Positions 17,725 to 27,951 of a stretch of DNA of 64,000 nucleotides are shown piece after piece (within the stretch, counting starts at the first letter, position 1; each line of letters opens with the position of its first letter). A program made the translations under genes and the position numbers. The stretch spans positions 62,001 through 126,000 of the forward strand of contig CAVTVU010000003.1 in assembly GCA_963738305.1 (NCBI GenBank). Direction: 5' to 3'. Below the pieces are notes generated by a model. The model searched no databases. It was not told the origin of the DNA and saw only the letters and a program-made list of their open reading frames with translations. This stretch comes from JBBRHQ01 sp963738305 (GTDB lineage Bacteria > Actinomycetota > Thermoleophilia > Solirubrobacterales > 70-9).

Positions 17725-18584
17725 CCCGGCCCGAGCTTCTCGAGGCGCTCCGCCAGTCGGTTCATACCCTGCTCGCGAGCGGCGGCGGCCGCTCCCTGCC
17801 AGTCGGTCTCGCGGTCCGGCGGCAGCTCGACGTCTGCCTCCTGGAGGGTTGCGATCCGCTTGAAGGCGAGCAGCTCCTCGCGCGAGCCGAGCAGCGATGA
17901 GCGCAGCTTCTGCCTGCTCTCGCCCACGGCCGCGTCGAGCACGGCCTCCAGGGAGCCGTGGCGGCGCAGCAGCTCCGCCGCCGTCTTCTCCCCGACCCCC
18001 TTCGCCCCCGGGATCCCATCGGAGGGGTCGCCGCGCAGGGCGATGAAGTCGGGGACCAGCTCCGGGCCGATCCCGTAGCGGTCCTGCACCTCGGCAGGGC
18101 CCACGACCTCGGCGCCGCGACCCCCGGTGCGCACGTAGAGGACGCTGACGCTCTGATTTGCACACTGGTACATGTCGCGATCACCGGTCAGGAGCAGCGC
18201 CCTGCCCCCGGAGGCGCTCTCGAGCGCCGCGAAGGAGCCCAGCAGGTCGTCGGCCTCCAGAACTTCGCCCTGGGCGACCGTCCAGCTGAAGGCCCCGAAG
18301 AAGCCGGGGCTGGCGGCGAACTGCGGCTCGAGCTCCTCCGGCATCGGCTCGCGCGCGGCGTGGTAGCCCTCGAACAGCTCGACCCGGTAGGTCGCCGCGT
18401 CGGGCCCGAAGCAGAGGGCGACGGCGCGGGGGTCGTGCGCCTCGACCTCGCGCAGGATCAGGTTGGCGGCGCCGAGCAGGGCGTTGACCGGGCGGTCGCC
18501 CCTGCCGCGGATCGACCGCGGCAGCGCGTGGAAGGCGCGGAAGAGCATCGAGGGAGCGTCCACGGCGAGGAGCGGGCCCGGCAC
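17721..18584 (-). CDS. 5'-3' exonuclease (PolA exonuclease-domain family)
   Basis: This 287-residue protein has the 5'-3' exonuclease N-domain (LLAVDAPSMLFRAFHALPRS). The metal-binding aspartates appear in EADDLLGSFA and LLTGDRDMYQ. The helix-hairpin-helix block GDPSDGIPGAKGVGEKTA follows. Length and motif order match stand-alone relatives of the DNA polymerase I 5' nuclease domain, which remove RNA primers or flap DNA. No polymerase domain follows, so it is a free nuclease. ATG 18584 is the start. It diverges from ettA with a gap of only 36 bp. Confidence 0.9.
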   Translation of the reverse strand: MPGPLLAVDAPSMLFRAFHALPRSIRGRGDRPVNALLGAANLILREVEAHDPRAVALCFGPDAATYRVELFEGYHAAREPMPEELEPQFAASPGFFGAFSWTVAQGEVLEADDLLGSFAALESASGGRALLLTGDRDMYQCANQSVSVLYVRTGGRGAEVVGPAEVQDRYGIGPELVPDFIALRGDPSDGIPGAKGVGEKTAAELLRRHGSLEAVLDAAVGESRQKLRSSLLGSREELLAFKRIATLQEADVELPPDRETDWQGAAAAAREQGMNRLAERLEKLGPG

Positions 18585-18620
18585 CCGCCCACCGTAGCGG
18601 CCCGGCTATCTTGGCTGCCG

Positions 18621-20270
<1,650 letters not shown>

Positions 20271-20276
<6 letters not shown>

Positions 20277-20380
20277 ACGACCGATTCCTCATCGCTTCAC
20301 CGACCTCAATTCTGCTTGCGGCGCCCAGCCTGGCCTGCGCTACCCCCGCGGGCACGTCAAACGGAATCAGCCGTCTAGCG
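20271..20380. repeat. Long intergenic inverted repeat
   Basis: CGCTAGACGACCGATTCC starting at 20271 matches the reverse complement of GGAATCAGCCGTCTAGCG (20363-20380) with two mismatches. About 75 bp separates the arms. The left arm overlaps the ettA stop codon and the right arm ends 11 bp before the convergent DUF2277 stop. It could form a long bidirectional terminator stem. Confidence 0.6.
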
Positions 20381-20390
20381 CGTCGGCCGC

Positions 20391-20663
20391 TCAGGCAGCT
20401 GCGAAGCGGGCCTGGGCCCGGGCCCGCCGCTTCGCGGCCTCGGCCTCGCGGCTCTTCGGCGGAGCCGAGGTGGTGAGCTCATCGAGCAGCGCCCGGGTCG
20501 CCGCGGTGATCTCCTCGACCGCCCGATCGAACGCCTCGGCGTTGGCGCGCGAGGGCTTGCTCGAGCCGCTGACCTTGCGCACGTACTGGAGGGCGGCGTC
20601 GTGGACCTCCTCCTGCGTCGCGGAGGGTTCGAAATTGTGGAGGGTGCGGATGTTTCGGCACAT
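20391..20663 (-). CDS. DUF2277 family protein
   Basis: The 90-residue protein begins MCRNIRTLHNFEPSATQEEV, the diagnostic start of DUF2277. It continues HDAALQYVRKVSGSSKPSRA and a helical C-terminus rich in Arg/Ala. The family is small, cytoplasmic and of unknown function, widespread in actinobacteria and proteobacteria; the invariant Cys and the Arg-Lys-Ser-rich loop hint at nucleic-acid or metal binding. It is monocistronic and convergent with ettA. Confidence 0.9.
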   Translation of the reverse strand: MCRNIRTLHNFEPSATQEEVHDAALQYVRKVSGSSKPSRANAEAFDRAVEEITAATRALLDELTTSAPPKSREAEAAKRRARAQARFAAA

Positions 20664-20823
20664 GGGTTCAGCCTAGCGTCCTTCGACGGCTGCTCGCGAG
20701 CCCGCGCTGCTCGCCGTGCGCGCTGCTCCCGCCACTGCCTCGCCCGAGGGGCAGGGGGAGGGACCGCTCGCACACCTGCGAGCGGCGTCCGCGCCACTGA
20801 GTGCCGCCGGGTAGGGTCATCCC

Positions 20824-21306
20824 ATGCCGCGACCCTCGGGCAGAGAGGAAAACTTCGAGGAGCGCCTCGATCGCAACCTCGGCGAGCTGTTGCAAGAGCT
20901 GCGGGTCGCCCTGCCGGGTGTGCAGGTGCTCTTTGCCTTCCTGCTCGCGGTGCCGTTCTCGAACGGCTACAAGAGGATCACCGAGTTTCAGAAGAACGCC
21001 TACTTCGCGACGCTGGTCTTCACGGCGATCTCCGCGGCGCTCCTGATCGCGCCCTCCGCCTATCACCGCATCACCTTCCGCTACCAACAGAAGGAGCGCC
21101 TCGTCCTCCTCGCCAACCGCTTCGCGATCCTCGGCCTCGGCGCTCTCGCCCTGGCGATGACCGGCGCCGTGACACTGATCACCGACGTCCTCTATGGGGC
21201 AATCCCCACGGCGATCGCTGGCACCGCGGCGCTGCTGATGTTCGCGCTCCTCTGGTATCTGCTTCCCCTACGGCGCCGCCTCATGCTCGCCAGGCGCAAG
21301 GTCTAG
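20824..21306 (+). CDS. DUF6328 family membrane protein
   Basis: This 160-residue protein has an acidic/basic N-terminal helix (EENFEERLDRNLGELLQELR) and four hydrophobic spans: VQVLFAFLLAVPF, ATLVFTAISAALLIAP, FAILGLGALALAMTGAVTLI and AIAGTAALLMFALLWYLLP. The motif SAYHRITFRYQQKERL lies between spans 2 and 3. This layout and the E-L-L-x-E-L-R-V-x-x-P start fit DUF6328, a small integral membrane family of unknown function. It is convergent with the penicillin-binding protein gene. No regulatory signal was seen. Confidence 0.8.
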   Translation: MPRPSGREENFEERLDRNLGELLQELRVALPGVQVLFAFLLAVPFSNGYKRITEFQKNAYFATLVFTAISAALLIAPSAYHRITFRYQQKERLVLLANRFAILGLGALALAMTGAVTLITDVLYGAIPTAIAGTAALLMFALLWYLLPLRRRLMLARRKV

Positions 21307-21317
21307 GCACTGACGCC

Positions 21318-23444
21318 CTAGGGGGTGGTGACCCCTCCGCCCGGCGTCAGGCCGCCGCCGACCGCCGGCGGGGGAGACGGGCTGGACGGCGGCGCGGCAG
21401 GCGAGGTGGTGCCCTGACCCTGGTCGTTGCCCTGTCCGGAGCCCTTGTCCCCCGACTTGGTGTCGGGCTGCACGCCGGGCGTGGCGGGGGTCGAGGGGAC
21501 CTCGGAGGCGGAGCGAGTGTTGCTGGAGTGCAGCGCGTGGAGGGTTGGCGTCTCGGAGGGGACCGGGAAGTCCGGGCAGCTGCCGCCCTGGGCGGCCGAC
21601 ATGAAGGACTGCCAGATCGGCCCGGCGGTGGGCCCGCCGAAGCCGGTCGGATCGCGCGACTCGGGATGCCCGACCCAGACCGCGGTCGAGAACATCGGCG
21701 TGTAGCCGGCGAACCAGGCGTCTGACTCGCCCTCCGAGGTGCCCGTCTTGCCGGCCTCGCTCGCGCAGCCGATCGAGGTATAGCCGGCGCCGGTGCCCTG
21801 GGTGATCACGCCCTCGAGCAGCTTCGTCACGTCATAGGCCTGGCCCTCGGTGAGGACCCGATTGCCGGAGTCGGGGTCGGTCTGCTCCACCTTGCCGCCC
21901 GGGAACTCGACCCTGCTGACAGCGGTCGGCTTGTGGTGGATGCCGCCGGAGGCGAGGGTCGCGTAGGCGCTGGCCATCTCCAGCGGCGTCACCCCGACCC
22001 GGAGACCGCCGATCGCCTCGGCGGGAAGTGAGTCGAGCGGCGAGGTGATCCCCATCTGGTGGGCGGTCCGGGAGACGTTCTCGGAGCCGACGTCGAGGTC
22101 GAGCTGGGCAAAGACGACGTTGACCGAGTCCCAGGTCGCCTGCGAGAGCGGCATCACCCCGCCCCCCGGCTCGGCGTTATTGACCGTCCAGGTCGAGCCG
22201 CCCGGGGTGACCAGGGTCTTCGGCGAAGTGCCGTCGTAGTAGGTCGTGTAGGGATCGATGCCCTGCTTGATCGCTGTGGACAGGACGAAGGTCTTGAACG
22301 AGGAGCCGGGTTGGCGGTGTGCCTGGAAGGCGTAGTTGAACTGGTTGTCCGCGGAGTACTCGCCCTGGCTCGAGGCGAGGGCGACGATCTCGCCGTTGCT
22401 GGGATCGACCGAGGCCAGCGCCGCCGCCGGCCCGCCGGTGTAGCAGGCGCCGCAGGCGTCGACGGCCGCCTGCGCGTCGTCCTGGAGGGTCGGGTCGATC
22501 GTCGTGTAGGCCTTCAGGCCCCCGTTGCGAACGGTGTTGACGCCGTAGCGCTTGATCAGCTCCTGCTGGACCAGGTCGAAGAGGAAGGGCTCGCGGATCG
22601 TGCGGTACTTGTCGCCCGGGTGCAGCCCGAGGCCGCTGCTGCGGGCCTTGCGGAAGCGGGCCGGCCCGATGTAACCCTGCTCCATCATCGCCTTCAGCAC
22701 CTCGTTGCGGCGGTCGCGCGCGGCCTGCGGGTCGAGGAAGGGGTTGTAAGCGGAGGGCGCCTGGGGCAGGCCGGCGATCATCGCCGCCTCGGTCAGGGTC
22801 AGCTGCTTGGCGTGCTTGCCGTAGTAGGTCTCGGCGGCCGCCTCGACCCCGACCGCGGTCTCCCCCTCGACCGTCCCGTAGGGCGCCGAGTTGAGGTAGG
22901 CGGTAAGGATCCACTGCTTCGAGTGGAGATCCTCCATGTCGTTGGCGAGGTGGGCCTCCTTGACCTTGCGCTCGATCGTGTCCTCGGGGTTCTGGATGTA
23001 GAGGTTGCGCACCAGCTGCTGGGTGATGGTCGAGGCCCCCTGGACAGGCTTGCCCCCAGCAAGCAGGTCCTCCCAGGCGGCGCGGACGATCCCGGCCGGG
23101 TCGATCCCGCCGTGATTGAAGAAGTTGTGGTCCTCGATCGCGACCGTCGCGTCCTTGAGGTTCTGCGGGATCGCCCGAGGTCCCACGGGCTGGCGGATGT
23201 TGTTGGAGTGGATGAACCCGAGCAGGCTGCCGTCAGCCGCGTAGATCGCCGAGGAACGGCCCTTCTCGATCCGGTGCAGGCTGGAGAGCGGCGGCGCTGA
23301 GTCGTAGACGTGGATCACCCACCCGGCTGCGACCCCGCCGGCGACTGCGGTCATGCCGAGCAGAACCCCCAGCGCGAGCAGGAGCTTCTTCCAGGCAGAT
23401 GCCCGTGGGTTCCGTCTGCGGCGTCTCTGCGCCCTCGTCGCCAT
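21318..23444 (-). CDS. Class A penicillin-binding protein (bifunctional transglycosylase/transpeptidase)
   Basis: The 708-residue protein has a short basic cytoplasmic tail and one membrane anchor (LLLALGVLLGMTAVAGGVAA). The GT51 glycosyltransferase domain shows EDHNFFNHGGIDPAG and QGASTITQQLVRNLYIQNP. The transpeptidase domain has S-x-x-K as PGSSFKTF, S-x-N as WDSVNVVFAQ and KTGTSE. It polymerises lipid II and cross-links peptidoglycan at the outer membrane face. The C-terminus (last about 70 residues) is a low-complexity Pro/Ser/Gly/Thr tail ending GGGVTTP, probably wall-embedded. All catalytic motifs are intact. Start ATG 23444. It is transcribed alone after the P450 gene upstream on the same strand. 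Confidence 0.95.
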   Translation of the reverse strand: MATRAQRRRRRNPRASAWKKLLLALGVLLGMTAVAGGVAAGWVIHVYDSAPPLSSLHRIEKGRSSAIYAADGSLLGFIHSNNIRQPVGPRAIPQNLKDATVAIEDHNFFNHGGIDPAGIVRAAWEDLLAGGKPVQGASTITQQLVRNLYIQNPEDTIERKVKEAHLANDMEDLHSKQWILTAYLNSAPYGTVEGETAVGVEAAAETYYGKHAKQLTLTEAAMIAGLPQAPSAYNPFLDPQAARDRRNEVLKAMMEQGYIGPARFRKARSSGLGLHPGDKYRTIREPFLFDLVQQELIKRYGVNTVRNGGLKAYTTIDPTLQDDAQAAVDACGACYTGGPAAALASVDPSNGEIVALASSQGEYSADNQFNYAFQAHRQPGSSFKTFVLSTAIKQGIDPYTTYYDGTSPKTLVTPGGSTWTVNNAEPGGGVMPLSQATWDSVNVVFAQLDLDVGSENVSRTAHQMGITSPLDSLPAEAIGGLRVGVTPLEMASAYATLASGGIHHKPTAVSRVEFPGGKVEQTDPDSGNRVLTEGQAYDVTKLLEGVITQGTGAGYTSIGCASEAGKTGTSEGESDAWFAGYTPMFSTAVWVGHPESRDPTGFGGPTAGPIWQSFMSAAQGGSCPDFPVPSETPTLHALHSSNTRSASEVPSTPATPGVQPDTKSGDKGSGQGNDQGQGTTSPAAPPSSPSPPPAVGGGLTPGGGVTTP

Positions 23445-23564
23445 CCGCTAAGGATGGCATTTCGACTGCCGTGGCCGTGGGCCTGCCCGCGGCCCTGCAA
23501 TCGGCCCGTGGGGCGGCTTGGTCCCGAAGTTTCGGCAGCGGCGCCGGAAGCGCCCGCTGCCCGC

Positions 23565-24794
23565 CTACCAGGCGACCGGAAGCGTCTTCAGCTGGTTGAC
23601 GAAGGGGGAGAGGGCCTGGGCGGGCTCTCCCGCGATCCGCATCTCGGGAAAGCGCTTCAGGGTCTCCTCGAAGAGGACCTTCAGCTCGAGGCGGGCCAGC
23701 GCGGAGCCAAGGCAGAAGTGGCGCCCTCCGGCCCCGAAGGCCTGGTGCTCGGGATTGCGGTGCACGTCGAAGCGGTCCGGGTCCTCGTAGACGTCCTCGT
23801 CGCGATTGCTGGAGACGTACCACATCACCACCTTTTCGCCGTCGGCGATGGGGCAGCCGGCGATCTCGGTGTCCTCCATCGCCGTGCGGCGGAAGTGGGC
23901 GAAGGCTGGGAACATCCGCAGGCACTCCTCGACCGCGCCGGGGATCAGCGACGGGTCTGCGACCAGCATCCCCATCTGGTCCGGATGCTCCATCAGCACC
24001 CGCATGCCGCTGGTGTAGGTAGCCTTGGTGCTGTCGTTGCCGGCGGCGACGAGGAGGAAGAAGCCCATCACGATCTCCTCCTCGGCGAGGCGCTCGCCGT
24101 CGACCTCGGCGTGGACGAGGACGCTGGTCAGGTCGTCGGTGGGGTTCTCGCGGCGCTCCGCGATCATCGCCCTGACCCGCTCGAAGATCGCCGGAATGTC
24201 TTCGTGGACGATGCCTTCGACGCCGCCCGGGTTGAGGTCGGGGTCACCGAGGCCGAGGGTCGTGTTCATAAGGGTCGCCCAGGCCTCGTCCTCGGACTCG
24301 GGGATCCCCATGAAGCTGCCGATCACCCGCGAGACGACCGGTTGGGCGACGTCGGTGACCAGGTCGCAGCCCCCCTGGCCTGCGATGCCCTCGAGGACCC
24401 GCTCGGCGATCGCCCTGATCTCGTCCTCGTGCTCGGCGATCCGCTTCGGCGTGAACCCGCGCTGGAAGAGCATCTTGATCCGGTCGTGCTTGGGCGGGTC
24501 CATGCCGATGAACATCGCCTGCACCAGCTCCAGCGGGAACTGGTGCGTGAGCCCGGTGATCCCGCCCCGCTCCGAGGAGAAGGTGCGCCAGTCGAGGCTG
24601 ACGGTGCGCACGTCCTCGGCCTTGGTGATCGACCAGAGCCCCTCCTCCTCGGGGTAGTCGTGGATCTCCGACCAGTGGATCGGGCACTCGCGCCGCAGCC
24701 GCTTGAACGTCTCGTGTGGCGGCCCGTCGGCCCACTCGTCACGATCGACGACCGACAGCTCGTCCAGCGGCTTCTGCTGGGGCTCGGCGGCCAT
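23565..24794 (-). CDS. Cytochrome P450 (paralog of the one at 13.3 kb)
   Basis: A complete P450 of 409 residues with oxygen-binding motif LLVAAGNDSTKATY, ExxR EECLRMFP and heme loop FGAGGRHFCLGSALARLE. It shares long identical blocks with the P450 at 13.3 kb, for example ENPTDDLTSVLVHAEVDG and MWYVSSNRDE, so they are paralogs about 10 kb apart. Substrate and redox partner are unknown. Start is ATG 24794. It diverges from a PLP-dependent decarboxylase gene across 88 bp, a candidate shared promoter region. The similarity to steroid or alkyl-chain hydroxylases is only at family level. Confidence 0.93.
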   Translation of the reverse strand: MAAEPQQKPLDELSVVDRDEWADGPPHETFKRLRRECPIHWSEIHDYPEEEGLWSITKAEDVRTVSLDWRTFSSERGGITGLTHQFPLELVQAMFIGMDPPKHDRIKMLFQRGFTPKRIAEHEDEIRAIAERVLEGIAGQGGCDLVTDVAQPVVSRVIGSFMGIPESEDEAWATLMNTTLGLGDPDLNPGGVEGIVHEDIPAIFERVRAMIAERRENPTDDLTSVLVHAEVDGERLAEEEIVMGFFLLVAAGNDSTKATYTSGMRVLMEHPDQMGMLVADPSLIPGAVEECLRMFPAFAHFRRTAMEDTEIAGCPIADGEKVVMWYVSSNRDEDVYEDPDRFDVHRNPEHQAFGAGGRHFCLGSALARLELKVLFEETLKRFPEMRIAGEPAQALSPFVNQLKTLPVAW

Positions 24795-24882
24795 GGCACC
24801 ACCCTAACGCCTCGGGGGCGGGCGCAGCGGGGACTCGGCCGGAGCTCCCGCGGCTTCGGGGCGCCTGACAGAATCGGCGCGG

Positions 24883-26274
24883 GTGAGCGAGGAGAACACA
24901 GATGCGGGCCCCGGAAACGGGGAGCCGGGGCAGATGCATCTGTTCGAGCCGGAGGCGAAAGCCCTGGCGAAGCAGGTCTTCGGCTACGTCGAGCGGCGGC
25001 TCGCCGGCCCGCCGACTCTGAACGCGCCGATGTCCGAGGACGAGCTGAGCCGGCGGGCAGGCGAGACGATCACCGAGGACGGGCTCGGCGCGAAGGAAGC
25101 CTTCCGGATCTTCGAGGAGGTGTTGGCCCCGGCCTGCGTCAACACCAGCCATCCTCGCTTCCTCAGCTTCGTCCCGAATGCACCCACGCCTGCCTCGATC
25201 CTCTTCGACCTGGCGGTCTCCGCCTCGGCGATCTCCGCCGACTGGTGGATCGAGGCGTCAGGCGCGGTCCACGCGGAGAACGAGGCCCTCCGGTGGATCG
25301 CCGGCGTCCTCGGCCTTCCCGCCGGGGCGGGCGGCGTCTTCGTCAGCGGCGGCACCGCCGGCAACCTCAGTGCGCTGGCCGTGGCGCGGGACGTCTGGCG
25401 ACGGCGCGGCCGCGGTGCGGACCGCCCAGCCGTTGCGATCACCGGCGGCGGTCACTCCTCGCTGCGGCTCGCTGCCCGCATCCTCGACGTCGGGGTGATC
25501 GAGGTCGAGGCCGATCAACACGGGAGGATGCTCGGGCCGGCTCTCGAGACCGCGCTGGAGAGGGACGAGCGAGAGGTCTTCGCGGTCGCTGCCACGGCCG
25601 GCTCGACCAACTTCGGCGCGATCGACGAGCTGGGCGCGATCGCCGCTTGCTGTGAGCAGCGGGGCATCTGGATGCACGTCGATGGCGCCTACGGGGGCGC
25701 CGCGGCGCTCGTACCCGGGCTCCGCGCCCGCTTCGCCGGGATTGAGCGGTCCGACTCCTTCGTCGTGGACCCCCACAAGTGGCTGTTCGCGCCGTTCGAT
25801 TGCGCGGCGCTGCTCTACCGCGACCCGCTGCTGGCCGCATCGGCTTTCACCCAGAAGGCCGAGTACATCGACGTGATCGAGGAGCGGGCGGAATGGAATC
25901 CTTCCGACTTCGCCATCCACCTGACCCGGCGGGCCCGCGGCCTGCCACTGTGGTTCTCGCTGGCGGCCAACGGCTGGCGCCCCTACGCGGCGGCGATCGA
26001 GCGCTGCATCCACCTGGCCACCCGTGCGGCCGAGATGATCGAGACGGCCCCGGCGCTTGAGCTCTACTGCGAGCCCGAGCTGTCGGTGGTGGTCTTTCGC
26101 CGGGTCGGCTGGGAGGCCTCCGACTACCAGGAGTGGTCGGAGAAGGCGCTCCACGACGGCCTGACGATGACCGCGCCGACCAGCTGGGACGGGGAGACCC
26201 TGCTGCGCTTCTGCTTCATCAATCCGACGACGAGCGCCGACGACATCGCCGAGATCCTCGCCTCGCTCGAATAA
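24883..26274 (+). CDS. PLP-dependent group II amino acid decarboxylase-like protein
   Basis: This 463-residue protein has the group II decarboxylase layout. The glycine loop binding PLP phosphate is VFVSGGTAGNLSALAVARDV, WMHVDGAYGGAAAL holds the aspartate that contacts the PLP pyridine, and the Schiff-base lysine is K299 in VDPHKWLFAPFDC. It probably decarboxylates an aromatic or aspartate/glutamate-like amino acid. Specificity cannot be set by eye; a tyrosine/DOPA decarboxylase or a non-decarboxylating relative is possible. GTG 24883 follows the P450 intergenic region; the first residues are poorly conserved and the start may lie slightly downstream. Confidence 0.85.
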   Translation: MSEENTDAGPGNGEPGQMHLFEPEAKALAKQVFGYVERRLAGPPTLNAPMSEDELSRRAGETITEDGLGAKEAFRIFEEVLAPACVNTSHPRFLSFVPNAPTPASILFDLAVSASAISADWWIEASGAVHAENEALRWIAGVLGLPAGAGGVFVSGGTAGNLSALAVARDVWRRRGRGADRPAVAITGGGHSSLRLAARILDVGVIEVEADQHGRMLGPALETALERDEREVFAVAATAGSTNFGAIDELGAIAACCEQRGIWMHVDGAYGGAAALVPGLRARFAGIERSDSFVVDPHKWLFAPFDCAALLYRDPLLAASAFTQKAEYIDVIEERAEWNPSDFAIHLTRRARGLPLWFSLAANGWRPYAAAIERCIHLATRAAEMIETAPALELYCEPELSVVVFRRVGWEASDYQEWSEKALHDGLTMTAPTSWDGETLLRFCFINPTTSADDIAEILASLE

Positions 26275-26283
26275 AGGCGGTGC

Positions 26284-27882
26284 CTAGAGCTGATGGAGCT
26301 GAGGCGTTCCCGCCTCGACCTTGAAGCTGGCGAGGTCGTGCGCTGGGCTGTGTGCCTGCTGCGTCCCCACCGCTCGGAACCTGCCCACCACGGAATCCTT
26401 GCTGACCGTGACCACGCAGTAACCGCGGCTCTCGAAGTCGGCGTAGATCGTGTGGGGGTCGGATGCCTGGCGCAGGGCCTCCAGAGCCGAGGCGGGAATG
26501 TGGACCTCCTCGGGGAGCCCCAGTGAAGTCACCGAACCGCCGACCAGCTCGACCCCGATCGGGTCGCCGCTCTGCTCGCCGTTGGTGCCCAGGTTGCCGG
26601 CGATGAAGGTGTGGATGTCGCCGCTCAGCACCACCAGGTTCTTCAGGTCCTTGTCGTGGAAGTGGCCGAGGATCTCCTCGCGCTCGGCCGAGTAGCCGTC
26701 CCACTGGTCCTGGTTCGCGTGGTTGCCCGGGGATGAGTCGAGCGCCATCACCATCGTCTCGCTGCCCCACAGCTTCCACTTGGCCTTCGAGTTTGGAACC
26801 GCGTGCTTGAACCAGGCCTTCTGCTTCGAGCCGAGGTAGGTGCGCCCCGGGTTCAGGTCGTCCGGGCAGGCCGTCAGCTGGACGTCCATGCAGGGCTGCT
26901 GGTCGCGGTACTGGCGCTGGTCGGTGAGGAACAGCTCTGCGAGGCCTCCGAGCCGCATCGAGCCGTAGATCTCGTTGGGGTGACCCTTGTGCTGCATCCT
27001 CGGCATCGCCTCGAAGAAGGCCCGGTAGCCGTTACGCCGGCGGGCGCCGAACGGCACCCTGCGCGCGTAGGTGTTGTTGTTCTCGAAGTGCGCCGGATCG
27101 GTCGAGGCCGAGTCGGGCTGCGTGCCGGCGTAGTTGTCCTCGACCTCGTGATCGTCCCAGACCGAGACGAACGGATAGGCCGCGTGCAGGTCCTGGAGGT
27201 TGGGGTCGGTCTGGTAGAGGCGGTACTTCTGCCGGTACTCCGCCAGGGTCTGCACGTCGCCATCGTGGTTCTTGCCGGTCTTGTCCTGTCGCGCGCCCGG
27301 ACCGGGGTAGTAGTGATGCTCGTAGATGTAGTCGCCCAGGCAGAGGACGAGGTCGAGGTCCTTCTCCTTGGCGAGCGCTGCATGAGCCGTGTAGTAGCCG
27401 GCCTCGTAGCTCTGGCAGGAATAGAACCCGATCCTGATCTTCTGCTTCGAGTCGGGCGGCGGCAGGGTGCGGAAGCGACCCACCCGGGAGTGCTTCTCCC
27501 TGGTGTGGAAGCGGTAGTGGTACTCGTGGCCGGGCTTCAGCCCGCCGACCCGGGCGTGGACGGTGAAGTCGCGCCTCTCGGGGGCGGTGACGAGCCGGTT
27601 GGAGACGACCTTGCGGAAATGCCGGTCCTCAGCCACCTCCAGCCGCAGCCGCGAGGAGCGGTCGATCCCAGTGAGGCGCGTCCAGAGGGTGATCGCCCGC
27701 GGGGAGGGCAGGCCGGAGGCGATCCCGTGCGCGAACTTGCCCTCCCGGGCGAGCGGCAGCCTGCGGTTGCGCGCCAGCGCCGCGTAATTGACCGGGCCGG
27801 CCAGAACCAGGCCGGCGCCGGCGCCGGCGATCAGGATCTCGCGGCGGCGAAAGCTCTTGGTCGTCTCGAGTCGGTTCTCCAT
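26284..27882 (-). CDS. phoD: Alkaline phosphatase D (PhoD family)
   Basis: A 532-residue exported metallophosphatase. A twin-arginine-like signal (SFRRREILIAGAGAGLVLAG) begins it. PhoD motifs follow: FAHGIASGLPSPRAITLWTR, FYSCQSYEAGYY, LCLGDYIYEH, VWDDHEVEDNYAG and VLSGDIHTF. These carry the Fe/Ca-binding Asp, Asn and His residues of the family and the conserved Cys ligand (SCQ). PhoD is a phosphodiesterase/monoesterase used for phosphate scavenging. Start is ATG 27882, with a normal family length. It is downstream of an MFS gene on the same strand, but a 69 bp gap suggests its own promoter. No Pho box was recognised. Confidence 0.9.
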   Translation of the reverse strand: MENRLETTKSFRRREILIAGAGAGLVLAGPVNYAALARNRRLPLAREGKFAHGIASGLPSPRAITLWTRLTGIDRSSRLRLEVAEDRHFRKVVSNRLVTAPERRDFTVHARVGGLKPGHEYHYRFHTREKHSRVGRFRTLPPPDSKQKIRIGFYSCQSYEAGYYTAHAALAKEKDLDLVLCLGDYIYEHHYYPGPGARQDKTGKNHDGDVQTLAEYRQKYRLYQTDPNLQDLHAAYPFVSVWDDHEVEDNYAGTQPDSASTDPAHFENNNTYARRVPFGARRRNGYRAFFEAMPRMQHKGHPNEIYGSMRLGGLAELFLTDQRQYRDQQPCMDVQLTACPDDLNPGRTYLGSKQKAWFKHAVPNSKAKWKLWGSETMVMALDSSPGNHANQDQWDGYSAEREEILGHFHDKDLKNLVVLSGDIHTFIAGNLGTNGEQSGDPIGVELVGGSVTSLGLPEEVHIPASALEALRQASDPHTIYADFESRGYCVVTVSKDSVVGRFRAVGTQQAHSPAHDLASFKVEAGTPQLHQL

Positions 27883-27951
27883 CGGAATACCCCCTGCTGG
27901 TTGAGCTGACGCCCGAGAAGCTACACCGCGATCGCTCCGGAACCAAGAACT

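Noticed and set aside
17958..18620. In-frame upstream extension of ettA
   Set aside because: It is antisense to the 5'-3' exonuclease gene and lacks ABC-F similarity; ATG 18621 gives the standard EttA start.
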